The notes beneath the pieces were generated by a model that worked only from the letters and a program-made list of their open reading frames with translations, searched no databases and was not told the DNA's origin. A stretch of DNA of 8,516 nt from contig KE356579.1 in assembly GCA_000416085.1 (NCBI GenBank), positions 1,295,775 to 1,304,290 of the forward strand. The letters are read 5' to 3'. Shown here piece after piece: positions 6,469 through 8,516 of this stretch; the stretch's first letter is position 1; each line of letters starts with the position of its first letter. Position numbers and translations under genes: made by a program. The stretch is from a halophilic archaeon J07HX64 (GTDB lineage: Archaea; Halobacteriota; Halobacteria; Halobacteriales; Haloarculaceae).

Positions 6469-6789
6469 AAGCTCGACTGGCGACAACCGAACCGCGGTGT
6501 TACGTCCAGGGCGGGTGGATTCGGCGAGTCAAGATTCGCTTTTTACTCCGTTCGAACGAGTTCAACCAGTTGGGCTCAGAAATGCAGACCGCTGAACCCC
6601 GTGACGAGTGACCGACTGAGCGCGAACGGCAATGGTGTGTGCCCGGCTTTTTGTACACGCCGAGCAGCAACGTCTCGAAACTCGCAGCGGCCGGGAGCGG
6701 ATCGTCTGTGTGTCAGCCGGTGGTATAGTCAGATTAGCGTTCTGTGAGCGGACAGTATCGGCCCGCTGCTGGAGTCGGGGGTCAAGCCG
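6469..6789. other. 321-base region without a clear gene
   Basis: No frame here looks like a complete gene. One short + strand frame, GTG 6497 to TGA 6593-6595, ends FERVQPVGLRNADR. It looks like a protein C-terminus and may be the stub of a lost gene or mobile element; I recall similar endings in haloarchaeal proteins but cannot confirm it. No terminal inverted repeats are seen. Confidence 0.4.
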
Positions 6790-8040
6790 TCAGGGGTCGT
6801 CGTCAAACTCGGCCACGTCCACGTCGGGAAACGAGATGAGGTTCTCGCGGCCGATGCGGAGTTTGTCGATCTGATCCTCCTCGGCCATCGAGGAGAGCAG
6901 TTGCGAGACCTTCGCGTTCGACCAGCCGGTTTCGTCGACGATGTCCGTTTGTTTCATGCGTCCGCCGTTGCGCTCAAGCAGGCGCTCGACGCGTTCCTCG
7001 TCGCTGAGAAGTGTCTCGTCTACCCCGCTACCGCCGGAGTCGGTCGTCGTTTCGGGTGCGTCTGTATCCACCGTTCCGGTCGGGTCGTCTCCGCTGGCCT
7101 CCGTTCTCGTGATGGCGGTGTCTGTCTCGGTCTCCGCCCCCCCACCATCCGTCGCCGACTCGGTGGTTGCTGTACCGGAACCGGTTCCTGCACCGTCGTC
7201 GACGTCGGGGGACCCCTCGTCGGACTCGTTACCCCGGCGCCCGCGGTAGAATATCAGGACCGCCGCGGCAACTGCGATTGCCACGCTCGTGCCTGCTACC
7301 ACAGGCCACAGGAGTCCAGTGTCGCTGCCGCCCGAGTCGTCCGAGGTCCCAGTGTCGTCCGGGACCCCGGTGGCGTCGTCGGGACTCTCGTCAGACGCAT
7401 CCCCGGCGAACGTCGCGGTGAGGGTCTCCAGGTCGAACTCCGCCGGTCCCTCCCAGCGGAGCTCCCCGTCCTCTGGCGGGACAGACGCGTCGAGCACGGC
7501 GTACCCGTCGGGGGCGACCACGACGAGTTCCTGATCCGGGGTCAGCCCCGGCAACCAGAGCTCCCCCTCGGTCCCGAACACATCGTCGAGGTACAACTCA
7601 CCCTCATCGCCTACCCGTGTGAAATTCTCCCAGGTAAACGACGTTGTGAGCAGTCCGGTCCGGTTCTCCCCGTTTCTCTCGATCGTGCTCGTCCGTTCGC
7701 GATCTGTTACGCTCATCTGTCGACCGGTCGACCGGTCGACCGCGTCTGCGGCTGCCTGTGCGGCATCCGTGCTCGCGGGATCGAACCCCCCACTCTCGAA
7801 CTCCTCGGCCAGACCGGTGAACGCCACCTCCGCTTCGTCGTCGGCTATCGGGATTCGCTCGGTGATCTGCCAGTGTGCATCCCCATCGGTATCGAGTTCG
7901 ATCAGGAACACGGTTTGACCGTCCTCGAGGCCGTTACTGTGGGTGTCCCCGCCGACTGGTGGTGGACCGACCAGCATAAAGAGAGCGACCAGCGCGAGTA
8001 AGAGAGGGAGGGCAGAATCTCTCTGGAGCAGCCGCAACAT
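6790..8040 (-). CDS. Membrane-anchored protein with exported domain and cytoplasmic winged-helix domain
   Basis: This 416-residue protein begins with a signal peptide or N-terminal membrane segment (about 8-31). An exported domain (about 35-210) contains VFLIELDTDGDAHWQI, EGELWLPGL and ELVVVAPDGYAVL. A Ser/Asp/Thr linker leads to a membrane helix at about 243-265 (LLWPVVAGTSVAIAVAAAVLI) and then RGRRG. After a long acidic Thr/Gly/Glu linker comes a C-terminal winged-helix at about 345-406 (SDEERVERLLERNGGRMKQ, then ETGWSNAKVSQLL, then IDKLRIGRENLISF). The order fits a one-step sensor-regulator that senses outside and binds DNA inside. In haloarchaea such proteins are annotated with the DUF7345 and DUF7343 domains, from memory. 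It is divergent from the gene at 8140. Its DNA target is unknown, but the shared promoter is a natural candidate. Confidence 0.82.
   Translation of the reverse strand: MLRLLQRDSALPLLLALVALFMLVGPPPVGGDTHSNGLEDGQTVFLIELDTDGDAHWQITERIPIADDEAEVAFTGLAEEFESGGFDPASTDAAQAAADAVDRSTGRQMSVTDRERTSTIERNGENRTGLLTTSFTWENFTRVGDEGELYLDDVFGTEGELWLPGLTPDQELVVVAPDGYAVLDASVPPEDGELRWEGPAEFDLETLTATFAGDASDESPDDATGVPDDTGTSDDSGGSDTGLLWPVVAGTSVAIAVAAAVLIFYRGRRGNESDEGSPDVDDGAGTGSGTATTESATDGGGAETETDTAITRTEASGDDPTGTVDTDAPETTTDSGGSGVDETLLSDEERVERLLERNGGRMKQTDIVDETGWSNAKVSQLLSSMAEEDQIDKLRIGRENLISFPDVDVAEFDDDP
7719..7740. repeat. 22-bp perfect palindrome inside the regulator gene
   Basis: Three 8-bp units of GTCGACCG in tandem make a perfect palindrome centred near 7729.5. 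It encodes part of DAVDRSTG in the exported domain. Codon-compatible Asp/Arg/Val/Thr content may explain it by chance. Confidence 0.5.
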
Positions 8041-8064
8041 ATCTCTGATTCTTGCTCCGCCGGG

Positions 8065-8070
8065 TCAAAA
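8065..8070 (-). promoter_or_regulatory. Core promoter hexamer of the winged-helix protein gene
   Basis: Leftward TTTTGA begins at 8070, 30 nt before the start codon A at 8040. This suggests a leaderless transcript. The same hexamer at the same distance serves the divergent gene. Confidence 0.45.
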
Positions 8071-8109
8071 TGCTTTCTATGACACGAGCGCGAGAACGAC
8101 CCGACACCG

Positions 8110-8115
8110 TTTTGA
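8110..8115 (+). promoter_or_regulatory. Core promoter hexamer of the rightward cell-surface protein gene
   Basis: TTTTGA begins at 8110, 30 nt before the start codon A at 8140, mirroring the element at 8065-8070. No Shine-Dalgarno precedes ATG 8140, in keeping with a leaderless mRNA. Confidence 0.45.
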
Positions 8116-8139
8116 TTGTTCGCCCTGCTACCGGTGTGT

Positions 8140-8516
8140 ATGGACCAACCCGGCCCTCCAGCGGTTCTCGCGCTCACTCTCGCTCTCGCGGCTGGTCTCG
8201 CCGTTGCGGCCTGCCTGACAGTCGGTCTCGCGTTCTCCGGTGGGGCTGTGGCCCCGCAGGAAGCTGTCAGCCAGGACCCGCCGTATCTCTCCCCCGACCC
8301 GGAGACCGTGACCCGTGAGGAGTACACCAAGCCGGGGATCGACATCTCCGCAGCTGCGGCAGCCGACGCCCAGGAGCTCCGGGGCCATCACCGTGCAGCG
8401 GCGTTCACAGAACGGTTCAGCGCGACCGAAGACCCCGGCGCGCTCGTGACGGCGGTCACCGACGAACTCGACACACGCGCCGCGGCACTCGACGAACAGC
8501 ACGCACAGTGCTCGCA
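8140..8516 (+). CDS. Signal-bearing haloarchaeal cell-surface protein (DUF7096-like), 3' end outside window
   Basis: The 125 visible residues start at ATG 8140 and run off the window end. A hydrophobic N-terminus (LALTLALAAGLAVAAC then LTVGLAF) is a Sec signal peptide or membrane anchor. VAAC at 22-25 resembles a lipobox, but the sequence after Cys stays hydrophobic, so lipoprotein processing is doubtful. The exported part has an ETVTREEYTKPGIDIS segment (55-70) and then a helical, Ala/Glu/Arg-rich stretch (LRGHHRAAAFTERF and VTDELDTRAAALDEQ). This pattern fits the N-terminus of haloarchaeal DUF7096-type surface proteins, a memory-based match. It shares a 99-base divergent promoter with the winged-helix membrane protein, suggesting joint function in the cell envelope. 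Confidence 0.75.
   Translation, partial: MDQPGPPAVLALTLALAAGLAVAACLTVGLAFSGGAVAPQEAVSQDPPYLSPDPETVTREEYTKPGIDISAAAAADAQELRGHHRAAAFTERFSATEDPGALVTAVTDELDTRAAALDEQHAQCS

Noticed and set aside
6423..6611. Short + strand frame overlapping the end of the small membrane gene
   Set aside because: It overlaps the better-supported gene in another frame and has no motif or start signal.
6901..8001. Long + strand open frame opposite the winged-helix gene
   Set aside because: The - strand frame has a signal peptide, membrane helix and winged helix; the opposite frame is Arg/Gly/Val-rich with no domain.

Overview
The window looks haloarchaeal. GC is high, the proteins are rich in Asp and Glu, there is a Tat signal, and most genes have a TATA-like hexamer about 28-32 nt before the start codon, as for leaderless transcripts. 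The methionyl-tRNA synthetase is of the archaeal type. The genus cannot be read from the sequence.

Left part (1-3278): a PAPS-reductase-family PP-loop gene runs leftward and leaves the window at base 1. A 438-base gap follows, holding an AT-rich TATA element that reads both ways and an 11-bp inverted repeat. Then comes metG, rightward, with a Shine-Dalgarno sequence.

Middle part (3279-6789): this looks like a decaying accessory stretch. It holds an empty spacer, an unrecognised short ORF, a 32-bp tandem repeat, and a leftward locus encoding a Tat-exported six-blade PQQ-like beta-propeller with a C-terminal membrane anchor. That locus is followed by a fragment that reads like the last ~50 residues of a Ser/Thr protein kinase. 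The propeller has one frameshift. The kinase piece lacks its catalytic core and has a second frameshift in an A8 run. Next come remnants of a VapBC toxin-antitoxin pair with several separate lesions, a small AT-richer multi-pass membrane protein, and about 320 bases with no clear gene.

Right part (6790-8516): two divergent genes share a 99-base promoter region. The leftward one encodes an exported-domain/TM/cytoplasmic winged-helix protein, probably a membrane-tethered regulator. The rightward one, cut by the window end, encodes a signal-bearing cell-surface protein. Their core promoters carry the same hexamer (TTTTGA) at the same distance from the start codon, so they are probably co-regulated.

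The main point of interest is the broken propeller-TM-kinase locus. Its domain order is that of a sensor kinase with an outside propeller and an inside kinase, as in eukaryotic IRE1/PERK, but here it is reduced to a probable pseudogene.
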